From Dysgonomonas sp. 216 (lineage in GTDB: Bacteria > Bacteroidota > Bacteroidia > Bacteroidales > Dysgonomonadaceae), in the NCBI RefSeq assembly GCF_010501065.1, contig NZ_QVMM01000002.1, positions 1-64,000 on the forward strand: DNA of 64,000 nt, written 5' to 3'. The number at the start of each line of letters is the position of its first letter. Positions within the stretch are counted from its first letter, which is position 1. Both the position numbers and the translations under genes were made by a program. Below the pieces are notes generated by a model that did not search any database, was not told the origin of the DNA, and saw only the letters and a program-made list of their open reading frames with translations. Of the stretch, positions 10,770 to 19,921 are shown one piece after another.

Positions 10770-11671
10770 GGTATTCCTTCGTAATCTGTTCGTATAACCG
10801 CGAAAAATATATAGGAAAAACTATCGAATCGGTCTGCCTTTTAGATTTTAAGGCAGACCAATTCGAATTGCTCATTGTAGACAACAACAGTACAGACAAT
10901 ACCGAGGCTGTTTGTCTGAAAATGATTGCCTTATACCCGGCCATTGACATCCGTTACATAAAAGAAACCAGTCAGGGTGTTTCTTATGCCCGTAATCGGG
11001 GCATTAAAGAAGCAAAAGGCGAGTTTATAATATTTGTTGACGACGATGAAACAATCGCTTCCGACTATCTGACTAAGTTTGATGGATATTTAAACGCTTT
11101 TCCCCAGATTATTCTTGCCGGAACAGCCGTACTTCCCGTGTATGAAACCGAGAAGCCCAAATGGCTCTCTCATTTTACCCTACGGCTAGTTACAGGCTAT
11201 TACGACGAAGGCAACGAGGTGAAAAAGCTGGAAGCAAAAAATTATCCCGGCACAGGGCATACAATTATAAAGAAAGAACTTTTCGAACGATTTGGCTATT
11301 ACAATACCGATCTTGGACGTAAAGGAAAAGGACTGATGGGTGCCGAAGACAAAGATATGATGCTGCGCCTTATCGAAAATAATATCGATTGTTATTATTT
11401 GCCCGGTATGCCTGTATATCATCATATTCCTGCCGAAAAGCTAACAGAACAGTTCTTTAACGAATTAACTTACTCCATTGGTAAAAGCGAACGCATACGT
11501 ACCAAAAACATATCGGAGAAATCGTATCGTAAACGTTTATTTTCCGAAGCCGTCAAATGGGGAGCATCGGTTATACTTTGCATTGGTTATACAATAACAT
11601 TGAACCCATCGAAAGGGATTAAGTTATTACAATTCAGAAAGAATGTAACCAAAGGCCTATTAGGTAAGTAA
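10766..11671 (+). CDS. Family 2 glycosyltransferase
   Basis: This 301-residue protein has a GT-A fold: nucleotide-binding SYNREKYIGKTIESV near the start, the LLIVDNNSTDNT strand, and the metal-binding FVDDDE (DxD-like) near residue 92. A hydrophobic segment near 265-280 may attach it to the membrane. GT2 enzymes transfer a sugar from a nucleotide-sugar donor; the donor and acceptor are unknown. The 4-base overlap with the YfhO-like gene argues that both act on the same envelope glycan. Confidence 0.9.
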   Translation: MRYSFVICSYNREKYIGKTIESVCLLDFKADQFELLIVDNNSTDNTEAVCLKMIALYPAIDIRYIKETSQGVSYARNRGIKEAKGEFIIFVDDDETIASDYLTKFDGYLNAFPQIILAGTAVLPVYETEKPKWLSHFTLRLVTGYYDEGNEVKKLEAKNYPGTGHTIIKKELFERFGYYNTDLGRKGKGLMGAEDKDMMLRLIENNIDCYYLPGMPVYHHIPAEKLTEQFFNELTYSIGKSERIRTKNISEKSYRKRLFSEAVKWGASVILCIGYTITLNPSKGIKLLQFRKNVTKGLLGK

Positions 11672-11705
11672 ATAGAAATAAACTTCTTCTTCCAGACATT
11701 TTCAG

Positions 11706-12635
11706 ATGAACCGAAAAACAATATCGGAGAATATAAAAGAATACGCCTTTTCATTAGGATTTGATGCTTGTGGCTTTGCGAAAGCCGAAGATGCCAAAAC
11801 TGAAAAAGAACATGTGAAAAGCTGGTTAGAAAAAGGTTATCATGCCGAAATGCATTACCTTGCTAACTATTTTGATAAGCGACTCGATCCAACTCTTCTT
11901 GTCGAAGGAGCACAATCGGTTATAAGCGTTGCTTTAAACTACTATCCGCAACAAAAACAACCGCAAACAAATCCTCAAATAGCATATTATGCTTATGGAA
12001 AAGATTACCACAACGTTGTAAAAAACAAATTACAACAGCTATTCGATTATATTAAAACTTTGCATCCGCTTCTCGAAGGGCGTATGTTTTGCGATACAGC
12101 ACCAGTATTAGAACGATATTGGGCCGCAAAAGCAGGAATAGGATTTATAGGGAAAAACTCGTTGCTTATTATACCCGGTAAGGGATCATACTTTTTCCTT
12201 GGCGAAATCATATCTAACATAGAACTGGAGTACGATACTCCATTAAACATTTCGTGCGGTAGTTGTAATAAATGTCAACAGGGCTGTCCTACCCAAGCTT
12301 TTGAACAAGCTTATATACTCAACTCCCAAAAGTGTATCTCTTATCAGACAATAGAAAATAAAGGAGATATAGATATCTCTATAATTCCTTGTCTGGATAA
12401 TCGATTATATGGTTGCGACATATGCCAGCAAATATGCCCATGGAACAGGTTTGCAACACCTAATAATATTGATGAATTTGAACCTTCCCCCGACTTTTTA
12501 TCACTAACTACAGAGAAACTGGAATTGATGGATGAACCCGATTACCAGCAGATTTTCAAACACTCAGCAATAAAAAGAGCCAAATTTTCAGGACTAAAAC
12601 GTAACCTTAATGCTATAAAAAATACAAAGAGGTAG
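11706..12635 (+). CDS. queG: Epoxyqueuosine reductase QueG
   Basis: This 309-residue cytoplasmic iron-sulfur protein catalyses the last step of queuosine synthesis in tRNA (reduction of epoxyqueuosine to queuosine, cobalamin-dependent in known members). Two ferredoxin-type clusters are visible: CGSCNKCQQGCP at about 182-193 and, further on, CDICQQICPWN with an upstream Cys (about 235-250). The family motif around residues 140-160 (AAKAGIGFIGKNSLLI) is present. It is shorter than E. coli QueG because the C-terminal HEAT-repeat domain is lacking, as in many Bacteroidetes. It follows the GT2 gene by 34 bp and ends at a terminator. Confidence 0.93.
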   Translation: MNRKTISENIKEYAFSLGFDACGFAKAEDAKTEKEHVKSWLEKGYHAEMHYLANYFDKRLDPTLLVEGAQSVISVALNYYPQQKQPQTNPQIAYYAYGKDYHNVVKNKLQQLFDYIKTLHPLLEGRMFCDTAPVLERYWAAKAGIGFIGKNSLLIIPGKGSYFFLGEIISNIELEYDTPLNISCGSCNKCQQGCPTQAFEQAYILNSQKCISYQTIENKGDIDISIIPCLDNRLYGCDICQQICPWNRFATPNNIDEFEPSPDFLSLTTEKLELMDEPDYQQIFKHSAIKRAKFSGLKRNLNAIKNTKR

Positions 12636-12662
12636 AAATACACGATAATATTCACATTTTTT

Positions 12663-12697
12663 ATAAAGGTTTTCTGTCTAAAACCTTTATTTTTGCT
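12663..12697 (+). terminator. Rho-independent terminator after queG
   Basis: A perfect 11-bp stem ATAAAGGTTTT/AAAACCTTTAT (12663-12673, 12680-12690) with a 6-base loop is followed by TTTTTG. It separates queG from the FKBP-like lipoprotein gene. Confidence 0.75.
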
Positions 12698-12722
12698 CCG
12701 AACAAAATGAAAATCAATAACA

Positions 12723-13301
12723 ATGAGTAAAAAGATATTCGCCTTGCCGATTTTGTGCATGTTTTTCATACTATTTCTAACAACATCCTGTATTGGAGAT
12801 GACGACGATTATGAAATAGATGAGGAATGGAAAGCACTGAATGAAAACAGATTTAGCGAAGCTGAGGCTGAAGGCTCGTACCAACGCCGGAATTCCCAAA
12901 CTCAAGACGGATACATCTTATGGAAAAAATCATCTGTTATTTCAGACAATGATATTGATGTAAAATCATCGGCTAACGATGACGACCGAGTTTTATTCAC
13001 CGACTCCGTTTCGTATCGCTGTATAGGCTGGTATTTCGACAAAGAGGGCGAAAAAATCACTTTCGAATCGACTGAAGACAATAACGCAGTAGTAAAAGGC
13101 ATGGGTGTTGCAAGAGTACCCGAAGGGTGGCGCACAGCATTATATTACATGAAAGAAGGAGACGAAGTAGAAATTGTTATTCCTTATCAGTTAGGTTATG
13201 GATATACCGGAGGTTCCATAAATAATATTACAATTCCTGGTTTCACAACCCTATGGTTTAATATAAAGCTCGTAAAAATATTTAAGTTGGGAAAGTTTTA
13301 A
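12723..13301 (+). CDS. FKBP-like peptidyl-prolyl isomerase lipoprotein
   Basis: This 192-residue protein starts with a lipoprotein signal (lipobox TTSC, Cys about 23) followed by an acidic tether (GDDDD), typical of Bacteroidetes surface lipoproteins. The C-terminal half (about 95-190) resembles an FKBP domain: GMGVARVPEGWRTALYYMKEGDEVEIVIPYQLGYG, then a final ITIPGFTTLWFNIKLVKI strand. In standard FKBPs the loop reads IPPxxxLxFxVEL, so the active-site Phe/Tyr set is only partly preserved. Proline isomerase or chaperone activity in the envelope is inferred from the family. Confidence 0.75.
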   Translation: MSKKIFALPILCMFFILFLTTSCIGDDDDYEIDEEWKALNENRFSEAEAEGSYQRRNSQTQDGYILWKKSSVISDNDIDVKSSANDDDRVLFTDSVSYRCIGWYFDKEGEKITFESTEDNNAVVKGMGVARVPEGWRTALYYMKEGDEVEIVIPYQLGYGYTGGSINNITIPGFTTLWFNIKLVKIFKLGKF

Positions 13302-13318
13302 AACATATATAAAACTAA

Positions 13319-13354
13319 AGACAACAGACAACTTTATCTGTTGTCTGTTTTTTT
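13319..13354. terminator. Terminator between convergent FKBP-like and MmcQ/YjbR genes
   Basis: A perfect 10-bp stem AGACAACAGA/TCTGTTGTCT (13319-13328, 13337-13346) is followed by G and eight T on the plus strand. It lies between two converging genes and serves at least the rightward one. Confidence 0.8.
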
Positions 13355-13719
13355 CATAAATTATGATATTCCTCCTGTTTTTTCTTCGGCAATGCTTTAA
13401 TAACTTCCGCCACCGAGTGGTCAATCAGTTCTTTTATAAGCCCGTCAGGAATATCACTTTCTATTTGAATAGAATTCCACGTCAGACTACGTGTATTGGC
13501 ACACCTTTCCACTCCTGGATATTGTTCCCTCAGTTCTGCCGAGCGCTCAGGGATACATTTCATATTGACTCTAAAAATTCCATCCTTCGGTTTCAGGGCA
13601 ACGTAAGCAAACATTTTATCCATTACTTTGAACACCAGAACAGAGTCATCCAAAAACGGAGTGCTTTCGGACGCACCTTTTATCGATATACAATATTCTC
13701 TCAATTCTTCTATATTCAT
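13354..13719 (-). CDS. MmcQ/YjbR family DNA-binding-fold protein
   Basis: This 121-residue cytoplasmic protein has the CyaY-like double-wing fold of the MmcQ/YjbR family. Visible hallmarks are the N-terminal LREYCISIKGASESTPF, VFKVMDKMFAYVAL and the end motif SLTWNSIQI followed by a helix (LIKELIDHSVAEVIKALPKK). The biochemical role of the family is not established; nucleic-acid binding has been proposed from structure. The gene stands alone between a terminator and the divergent zinc metallopeptidase gene. Confidence 0.88.
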   Translation of the reverse strand: MNIEELREYCISIKGASESTPFLDDSVLVFKVMDKMFAYVALKPKDGIFRVNMKCIPERSAELREQYPGVERCANTRSLTWNSIQIESDIPDGLIKELIDHSVAEVIKALPKKKQEEYHNL

Positions 13720-13850
13720 GTGCGTGTGGTATTTTATTCGTGCTCAGCGTTTTCGAAAATTGTGATCGAAAACGAACAAAAAAAATATATGAATGTTTAA
13801 AAGTATATATTTTTTTGCAGTAAGAAATACCAATTAAAAAAAGAAATACG

Positions 13851-14705
13851 ATGAAACTGGACGGAAGACGACAGAGTGATAATGTAGATGATCGCCGAGG
13901 AAGAATGGCTGGCAAAACATCTTTAGGAATAGGCGGAGTGATTATAGGCGCTATAATTATTTGGATAATGGGTGGCGACCCTATGAGTTTTCTGTCTCAA
14001 CAGGCAAGTGAAGGCTTAACTAATACCGAGCAGGTTTATACTCCCACACCCGAGGAAGAAGAAGCGGCGGCATTTTCTAAAACAATACTGGCAGGAACAG
14101 AAGATGTGTGGAAGGAGATATTCGAGCAAAATAATATGACTTATGTGCCACCAAAAATGGTACTGTTTACAGGAAGTACAACATCGGGGTGTGGTACAGC
14201 CGCATCGTCAACCGGACCTTTTTATTGCCCTGTTGATAAAACACTTTATATTGATTTATCCTTCTTCAACCAGATGAGAGACCAACTGAGTGCCGGAGGC
14301 GATTTTGCTTATGCTTATGTAGTGGCACACGAGGTAGGCCATCATGTTCAGAATTTGCTAGGAACACTCGATCAAGTACAACGCCGCCAACGACAAGTAG
14401 GCAAAACGGAAAGCAATCAGTTGAATGTTCGTCTCGAATTGCAAGCCGATTTTTATGCAGGTGTGTGGGCATATCACGACAATAAGATTTTTCAGTCGAT
14501 CGAGGAAGGCGATATTGAAGAAGGTTTAAATGCCGCTTCACAAATAGGGGACGATCGTTTACAAATGGAAGCACAAGGATATACCGTACCCGACTCGTTC
14601 AATCACGGTACTTCGGCACAACGTGCCCGATGGTTAAAAAAAGGTTTACAAACGGGTAATATTACCGATGGCGATACTTTTTCGATGTCTTATTCGCAGT
14701 TGTAA
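13851..14705 (+). CDS. Neutral zinc metallopeptidase, YpfJ family
   Basis: This 284-residue protein has a short basic N-terminus, one membrane segment (about 22-43, GIGGVIIGAIIIWIMGG) and a neutral zinc metallopeptidase domain outside the cytoplasm. The zinc and catalytic motif HEVGHHVQ is at about residues 160-167, and the third ligand region ELQADFYAGVWA lies about 43 residues later. Family members (PF04228) are uncharacterised membrane-anchored peptidases. It has no obvious operon partner. Confidence 0.92.
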   Translation: MKLDGRRQSDNVDDRRGRMAGKTSLGIGGVIIGAIIIWIMGGDPMSFLSQQASEGLTNTEQVYTPTPEEEEAAAFSKTILAGTEDVWKEIFEQNNMTYVPPKMVLFTGSTTSGCGTAASSTGPFYCPVDKTLYIDLSFFNQMRDQLSAGGDFAYAYVVAHEVGHHVQNLLGTLDQVQRRQRQVGKTESNQLNVRLELQADFYAGVWAYHDNKIFQSIEEGDIEEGLNAASQIGDDRLQMEAQGYTVPDSFNHGTSAQRARWLKKGLQTGNITDGDTFSMSYSQL

Positions 14706-14861
14706 TAACGATTAAATCTAAATTTCGGAATCAACAAATTACTTTAACAGATTAACTTTTAACACTTTTACTAGTTTTCCTTTTTTCGGAAACAGGAACA
14801 AAAAAGAAGCATCAACAGCTATCTTTTCTTTTTCTGATACTAAATACCCATATTATGCAAT

Positions 14862-14886
14862 AAAAGAGGATATTATTATCCTTTTC
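14862..14886 (+). terminator. Possible weak terminator
   Basis: An imperfect hairpin (AAAAGAGGATA with TATCCTTTT) lies about 160 bp after the metallopeptidase gene and is rich in A/T on both sides. It is weaker than the other terminators in the window. Confidence 0.3.
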
Positions 14887-14956
14887 AGTGCCAAATGTTT
14901 TATATTTATCTGGTTGCAATTTCATAATTTGCGGTTAAACTAAAAAGAGGAAAGCT

Positions 14957-15715
14957 ATGCAAACCAACAGTTCGTTTTTCTCAAACATAAGCTTCAGATA
15001 CAAAGAGGGCTTATTGCTTCTAAAGGATAATAATAAGTATGGGTTTATCAACAGACAAGGAAGAATTGTTATACCTTTTCTGTACGAAAAAGCTTCATCT
15101 TTTTGCGAAGGTCTGGCCGCTGTATGCTTTAATAAAAAGTTTGGATACATTGATAAAGAAAATAGCATTGTTATACCTTTCATATACGATAATGCAAAGG
15201 ATTTTAATAATGGGCAAGCTCTGGTTTCGATAAATAACGAATGGATTTATATTGATACCAAAGGGAAACTGTGTTTAATTCCCGATTTATCGTTTCGTTA
15301 CAAAAACAATATTGCCAAATCCCAGCCTCTTATTAAAGACGATATACAATCGGTAGGGTGTATTAACATCGAAGGCAATCTTGCTCTGTCATGCATATAC
15401 GATTACCCATTTTCTTATAACGAAAATACATTGTGCCAGCATTGTTATAATGGTAAATCGGTTTCGTGGCGAAGGCTTATACTTTTCCGAAAATTCAAAA
15501 ACAATTGTCCTTGTTCGCGTAGTGCAAAAAATGAAAGTAAAAAATGTAAATACCAAATTCCTCCGGGGTATATGTCTACTCCGTGGTATAAAAAAAACAC
15601 AAAAAAGAAATGGGGTAAGTCGTTTGTTTTAACCTATATGTGGGTTATTATTTCTTTTATATTGGTAATGCTTGTTTGCTTTTTATCGTGTATTATATTG
15701 GCTAATTATTTTTAG
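14957..15715 (+). CDS. WG-repeat protein with C-terminal membrane anchor
   Basis: This 252-residue protein carries three or four WG (KWG) beta-hairpin repeats in residues 10-165: YGFINRQGRIVIPFLYEKAS, FGYIDKENSIVIPFIYDNA, and the more divergent WIYIDTKGKLCLIP. A Cys-containing basic region follows (about 170-215), and a single membrane segment (about 222-250) ends the protein, so it looks tail-anchored. There is no signal peptide, so the repeats probably face the cytoplasm. WG repeats are thought to mediate protein contacts; no enzymatic role is visible. It ends 4 bases into the converging FAD gene. Confidence 0.75.
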   Translation: MQTNSSFFSNISFRYKEGLLLLKDNNKYGFINRQGRIVIPFLYEKASSFCEGLAAVCFNKKFGYIDKENSIVIPFIYDNAKDFNNGQALVSINNEWIYIDTKGKLCLIPDLSFRYKNNIAKSQPLIKDDIQSVGCINIEGNLALSCIYDYPFSYNENTLCQHCYNGKSVSWRRLILFRKFKNNCPCSRSAKNESKKCKYQIPPGYMSTPWYKKNTKKKWGKSFVLTYMWVIISFILVMLVCFLSCIILANYF

Positions 15716-17277
15716 CTCTTTGCTTGTAGCCAGAAGGCTAAGGCTTCGGCACATCTTTCTCCGTCCATTGCAGCAGAAACAATTCCTCCGGCATATCCTG
15801 CACCTTCTCCACAAGGATAAAGCCCTTCAATATCGGGGTGTTGTAAGCTTTCTCTTTCGCGCACAACCCTGACAGGCGATGAAGTTCGGCTTTCGACACC
15901 TATAATTAATGCATCGTTTGTTAAATATCCCCTATTCTTCTTTCCTACGGCTTTTAAGCCCTCCTGCAAACGCGACGATATAAATAGAGGCATCCATTCG
16001 TGTAAAGAGGAAGATACTATTCCGGGTGTATATGATGTTGGTGGCAAATTTGAACTTTTCTTATTATTTATAAAGTCATAAAGTCGCTGTGCCGGTGCAA
16101 TCTGGCTTTTTCCTCCATGAATCCATGCTAGTTTTTCGATATATTCCTGAAAGTGGAGTAACGATAGTTCGCCATATTCCGAATATTCGGGAAAATCTTC
16201 GGGGTGAATCTCAACCACAACCCCCGAATTTGACCATTTAGACCCTCGGTTAGACGGCGACATGCCGTTTACAACTACTTGTTCTTCTCCACTGGCCGAA
16301 GGTACAATAATACCTCCCGGACACATACAAAACGAATATACACCTCGTCCGTTAACCTGCTCAACAAAACTATATTCGGCTGCAGGCAGATATTTACCCC
16401 TTCCTTCTTCGGAGTGATATTGAATTTGATCGATTAGATGTGCAGGATGCTCTATACGTACACCTATTGCCAAGCCTTTTGCCTCGATACGTATATTTTG
16501 TTTATGGAGCATACGGTAAACATCGCGAGCCGAATGCCCTGTGGCCAGAATTACTGCTCCGTCAAATTCTTGTTGCGTATTTGTAGTAATGCCTTTGACT
16601 TTACCATCGTCGATAACGAGAGAGTCCATTCGTGTGTTAAAATGTACTTCTCCTCCCGATGCTATTATTTGCATACGCATTTTTTCAATAATCCCGGGCA
16701 GTTTATCTGTGCCTATATGAGGATGCGCATCCACAAGAATATCCGTATTAGCCCCATGTTGGCAAAACACGTTCAATATTTTTTCTACATTCCCTCTTTT
16801 TTTGCTGCGGGTATATAACTTACCGTCAGAAAAAGCACCTGCGCCTCCTTCTCCAAAACAATAATTCGATTCGGGGTTTACAATATGCTCCTTACTCATC
16901 ATACTTGTATCGTGTTTCCTTTCACGTACGTTTTTACCACGTTCAACTACTATTGGTTTTAATCCCAGTTCTATTAAACGCAGAGCAGCGAATAACCCGG
17001 CAGGACCTGCCCCCACCACAATTACTTGTTTAGCGTTGCTAACATCGGGGTATTCTATTGATGAATATTTAATTTGCGGTTCTTGTTCATTAATATAGCC
17101 TCTGACCCTCACGTTTACAATAATATTCCGTTGCCGTGCATCTATCGAACGGCGAATAATGCGAACCGATTCTATATCCTTGTACAGAATACCCGTTTCG
17201 GCAGAAAAAATAGTTTTAATCGTATCTAAATCCGAAGCTTGTTGGGGGCTCAGGCGTAAATCAATGTCTTTTTGCAT
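15712..17277 (-). CDS. FAD-dependent oxidoreductase (COG2509-type)
   Basis: This 521-residue cytoplasmic protein has a short N-terminal ferredoxin-like region (about 1-80) followed by a two-dinucleotide-binding flavoprotein core. The FAD Rossmann motif is VVGAGPAGLFAALRL (about 92-106), with the family motifs CFGEGGAGAFSDGKL and ATGHSARDVY. The C-terminus has the FAD-closing PCGEGAGYAGGIVSAAMDG. Members are described only as FAD-dependent dehydrogenases; the substrate is unknown. A TACCTTTG promoter element lies directly upstream. Confidence 0.9.
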   Translation of the reverse strand: MQKDIDLRLSPQQASDLDTIKTIFSAETGILYKDIESVRIIRRSIDARQRNIIVNVRVRGYINEQEPQIKYSSIEYPDVSNAKQVIVVGAGPAGLFAALRLIELGLKPIVVERGKNVRERKHDTSMMSKEHIVNPESNYCFGEGGAGAFSDGKLYTRSKKRGNVEKILNVFCQHGANTDILVDAHPHIGTDKLPGIIEKMRMQIIASGGEVHFNTRMDSLVIDDGKVKGITTNTQQEFDGAVILATGHSARDVYRMLHKQNIRIEAKGLAIGVRIEHPAHLIDQIQYHSEEGRGKYLPAAEYSFVEQVNGRGVYSFCMCPGGIIVPSASGEEQVVVNGMSPSNRGSKWSNSGVVVEIHPEDFPEYSEYGELSLLHFQEYIEKLAWIHGGKSQIAPAQRLYDFINNKKSSNLPPTSYTPGIVSSSLHEWMPLFISSRLQEGLKAVGKKNRGYLTNDALIIGVESRTSSPVRVVRERESLQHPDIEGLYPCGEGAGYAGGIVSAAMDGERCAEALAFWLQAKS

Positions 17278-17303
17278 ATTATCGATATTATTATAAATCG
17301 CAA

Positions 17304-17311
17304 CAAAGGTA
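17304..17311 (-). promoter_or_regulatory. -7 element TACCTTTG upstream of the FAD oxidoreductase gene
   Basis: The minus strand reads TACCTTTG at 17311-17304, matching TAnnTTTG, 27 bp before the start codon. No clear -33 TTTG is seen. Confidence 0.5.
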
Positions 17312-17483
17312 GTTTAATTAAATATTATAATCCGAAAAATAATAATATTCATTGTTGGATTATCTTCGTTCTCCGCTATAATTTTGAGGGCTTTTATTGA
17401 AATAATGGCTGGTTTGTAATACTTTTATGGGTAAGTTTGTATTCCGACAATTAAAATAAATTTAATTTTTCAAATACTGATAT

Positions 17484-18350
17484 ATGAGAACTATACCCGG
17501 CTCAGAGCTGATTATTAATGATGATGGAAGTGTGTTTCATTTACATATTCGCCCCGAACAGTTATCGGAAAAGATAATAATGATGGGCGATCCTGAACGA
17601 GTTAAACTTACAGCGTCTTTTTTCGACAATATTGAGTGCGAGATTCAAAGCAGGGAGTTTCATACCATTACCGGAACATACAAAGGTAAGCGAATTACGG
17701 CCTTGTCGCACGGCATAGGCCCCGATAATATAGATATTGTTATAACAGAACTGGATGCTTTGGCAAACATCGATTTTGCTACCCGTCGGGTAAAAAAAGA
17801 TTTTAAACAGCTGACAATGGTAAGGGTTGGAACTTCAGGAGGACTTCAGCCTCATTGTCCGATAGGATCGTATGTAGTTGCCCAGAAGTCGATAGGATTT
17901 GACGGTGTACTTAATTACTATGCAGACAGGAATACTGTTGCTGAACAAGATTTTGAAGATGCATTCAAAAAGCATGTTAACTGGTCGCCGTTGCATTGCT
18001 CGCCCTATGTTGTGAGTGCCAACCAAGAGTTGATTGACAGGATAGGATTTGATATGATTAAAGGTGTAACAATATCGGCTATCGGTTTTTACGGGCCACA
18101 AGGACGCTATGTAAGGCTGCCACTGGCCAACCCTGATTTAAATAGCAAAATCGAGTCTTTCAAGTTCGGAGAACATGTTATTACTAATTACGAGATGGAA
18201 AGTGCTCCCCTTGCCGGCTTAGGCAAGCTGATGGGGCATAAGGCAATGACTATATGCACCATTATTGCAAACCGATTGGCCGGTGAGTCGAATGCGAACT
18301 ATAAAGGATCGATCGAAGATTTAATAAAGACAGTACTCAACAGAATTTGA
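17484..18350 (+). CDS. Nucleoside phosphorylase (uridine phosphorylase-like)
   Basis: This 288-residue cytoplasmic enzyme belongs to the PNP/UDP superfamily that cleaves nucleosides with phosphate to free base and ribose 1-phosphate. Visible motifs are the phosphate-binding MMGDPERV (about 32-39), LSHGIGPDNIDIV (about 74), the MVRVGTSGGLQ strand and loop (about 112-122), and the base/ribose-binding NYEMESAPLAGLG near residue 236. The NYEMES motif favours the uridine-phosphorylase side of the family. It is 16 bp upstream of the SanA-like gene, so the two are probably co-transcribed. Confidence 0.88.
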   Translation: MRTIPGSELIINDDGSVFHLHIRPEQLSEKIIMMGDPERVKLTASFFDNIECEIQSREFHTITGTYKGKRITALSHGIGPDNIDIVITELDALANIDFATRRVKKDFKQLTMVRVGTSGGLQPHCPIGSYVVAQKSIGFDGVLNYYADRNTVAEQDFEDAFKKHVNWSPLHCSPYVVSANQELIDRIGFDMIKGVTISAIGFYGPQGRYVRLPLANPDLNSKIESFKFGEHVITNYEMESAPLAGLGKLMGHKAMTICTIIANRLAGESNANYKGSIEDLIKTVLNRI

Positions 18351-18366
18351 TATCTACATATTCGGA

Positions 18367-19029
18367 ATGAAAAAAACTTTTCCTAAGCTTGCAATACGTA
18401 TAATTGTGGTAACAATCATAGTGGCTGTTATTGTCCTTTCCGCATTGTTGTATGCCAACTGGAAAATTCCTCACGATACAGGAGAATATATTTTTGACAG
18501 TATAGAGGATATTCCTTCGCAAAAAGTAGCATTAGTTCTCGGAGCTTCAAAAAATTTAAGAAACGGAGCGGTAAATCCTTATTTCATAAATAGAATACAA
18601 GCTGCAAAAGAGTTATATGACGCAGGAAAAGTGAAAGCCATTGTTGTAAGTGGCGATAATGGAAAGCATAGTTATAACGAACCGGAAGATATGCGCGTTG
18701 CCCTTATCGGAGTTGGAGTTCCCGATAGTATTATTTATCTTGATTATGCCGGATTTCGCACCCTTGATTCTATTGTCAGGATGAATAAGATATTTGGGCA
18801 AAGTTCGTTTATTATAGTATCGCAGCAGTTTCATAACGAAAGAGCCATTTTCTTAGCACAGCATTATGGGCTTACAGCCTATGGCTATAATGCAGAAGAT
18901 GTGAGAAGCAGGCGGGCTTCGAGAAAAACAAACATAAGGGAAAAGTTCGCGAGAGTAAAAGTTTTTGTAGATTTTATTTTCGATAAAGAACCTAAATTCT
19001 TAGGCGATCCGGTTGATATAAATCAATGA
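18367..19029 (+). CDS. SanA/YdcF-like DUF218 membrane protein
   Basis: This 220-residue protein has one N-terminal membrane anchor (about 8-30) and a DUF218 domain. Diagnostic stretches are VALVLGASKNLRNGAVNPYFINRI, AIVVSGDNG and the later VSQQFHNERAIFLAQ. This pattern matches SanA, which affects vancomycin exclusion at high temperature in enterobacteria; the biochemical activity is unknown. Next to a nucleoside phosphorylase, but no functional link is evident. Confidence 0.88.
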   Translation: MKKTFPKLAIRIIVVTIIVAVIVLSALLYANWKIPHDTGEYIFDSIEDIPSQKVALVLGASKNLRNGAVNPYFINRIQAAKELYDAGKVKAIVVSGDNGKHSYNEPEDMRVALIGVGVPDSIIYLDYAGFRTLDSIVRMNKIFGQSSFIIVSQQFHNERAIFLAQHYGLTAYGYNAEDVRSRRASRKTNIREKFARVKVFVDFIFDKEPKFLGDPVDINQ

Positions 19030-19059
19030 GTATATCCGTTATTCTCTTTTTATATGTGT

Positions 19060-19093
19060 TTTGTAAATAAAACGCAAGCATAGTGTATCTTTG
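19060..19093 (+). promoter_or_regulatory. Promoter of the histidine phosphatase gene
   Basis: TTTG (19060-19063) and TATCTTTG (19086-19093) are separated by 22 bp, slightly longer than the usual ~19. The -7 element ends 23 bp before the start at 19117. Confidence 0.5.
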
Positions 19094-19116
19094 CACAAGT
19101 ACTAGCAAAATCAAGA

Positions 19117-19824
19117 ATGAAAACTACTATTACATTTTATATTGTTCGTCATGGAAAGACTCTGATGAATACACTTGAGCGTGTACAGGGTTGGTGCGAT
19201 TCTCCATTAACAGATGAAGGAGTTGCTGTGGCAAAGGATTTAGGCGCAGGGTTTCGAAAAATTAAGTTCGATGCTGTTTATACAAGCGATCTTAGACGAA
19301 CCCGGCAAACAGCTCAAATATTATTAGACGAAAAAGGACAGCCAGAACTACCTATAACAGAAATGAAAGAGTTTAGGGAGTGCTGTTTTGGCAGTTACGA
19401 ATCGGGGGAAAATTCCCGTATGTGGACAGATGCATCTATTTATTTACACTATAATTCTCCCGAAAAAATGTCGGAAGCTATATTCCGAAAAGAAATATCG
19501 GGCGAGCATGTTCTGAATGCAATAAGCTCACTTGATAAACTTGGTATTGCCGAAACTTTCGAACAACTAGAAACCCGTACTCATCTTGGTTTGAAGCTAG
19601 TAGCCGAAAAAGAATCGGCTAAGGGAAAACCCTTGAATATATTGTTAGTTGCTCATGGTATGAGTATTACTGCTATGCTGCATAATTTGGGAGGTAGAGA
19701 ACTACAGAAAAACCATCTGCTAAATGCTTCGGTAAGTAAAGTTATATATGAAGATGGCATTTTTAAAACTTTATCGGTTGGCGATATGAGTTATGCCGAA
19801 AATGGTGCTAAGTTGAGAATATAG
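19117..19824 (+). CDS. Histidine phosphatase family protein (phosphoglycerate-mutase-like)
   Basis: This 235-residue cytoplasmic protein has the phosphohistidine motif VRHGKT (His about 11), the companion SDLRRTRQTAQ with its Arg residues, the acidic FRECCFGSYES (about 88), and the second catalytic His in VAHGMS (about 183). The fold includes phosphoglycerate mutases, fructose-2,6-bisphosphatases and broad phosphatases. The order of motifs fits a cofactor-dependent phosphatase, but the substrate is not identifiable. The gene is monocistronic. Confidence 0.88.
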   Translation: MKTTITFYIVRHGKTLMNTLERVQGWCDSPLTDEGVAVAKDLGAGFRKIKFDAVYTSDLRRTRQTAQILLDEKGQPELPITEMKEFRECCFGSYESGENSRMWTDASIYLHYNSPEKMSEAIFRKEISGEHVLNAISSLDKLGIAETFEQLETRTHLGLKLVAEKESAKGKPLNILLVAHGMSITAMLHNLGGRELQKNHLLNASVSKVIYEDGIFKTLSVGDMSYAENGAKLRI

Positions 19825-19828
19825 TAAA

Positions 19829-19868
19829 AAAAAAGCGATTGAGATTTTGAATCCCAATCGCTTCATTT
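19829..19868 (-). terminator. Terminator between the histidine phosphatase and GH31 genes
   Basis: The stem AAGCGATTG/CAATCGCTT (19833-19841, 19855-19863) with an inner GATT/AATC helix is followed on the minus strand by a run of nine T. It should end leftward transcription of GH31, and the T-rich plus side may also end the phosphatase transcript. It is nearly the same sequence as the terminator after tRNA-Asn at 38178-38208. Confidence 0.75.
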
Positions 19869-19921
19869 TCTTGTTTTTTCTCTTAGAAAGTTCTCAAACC
19901 TTCATAAAATACACAAATTAG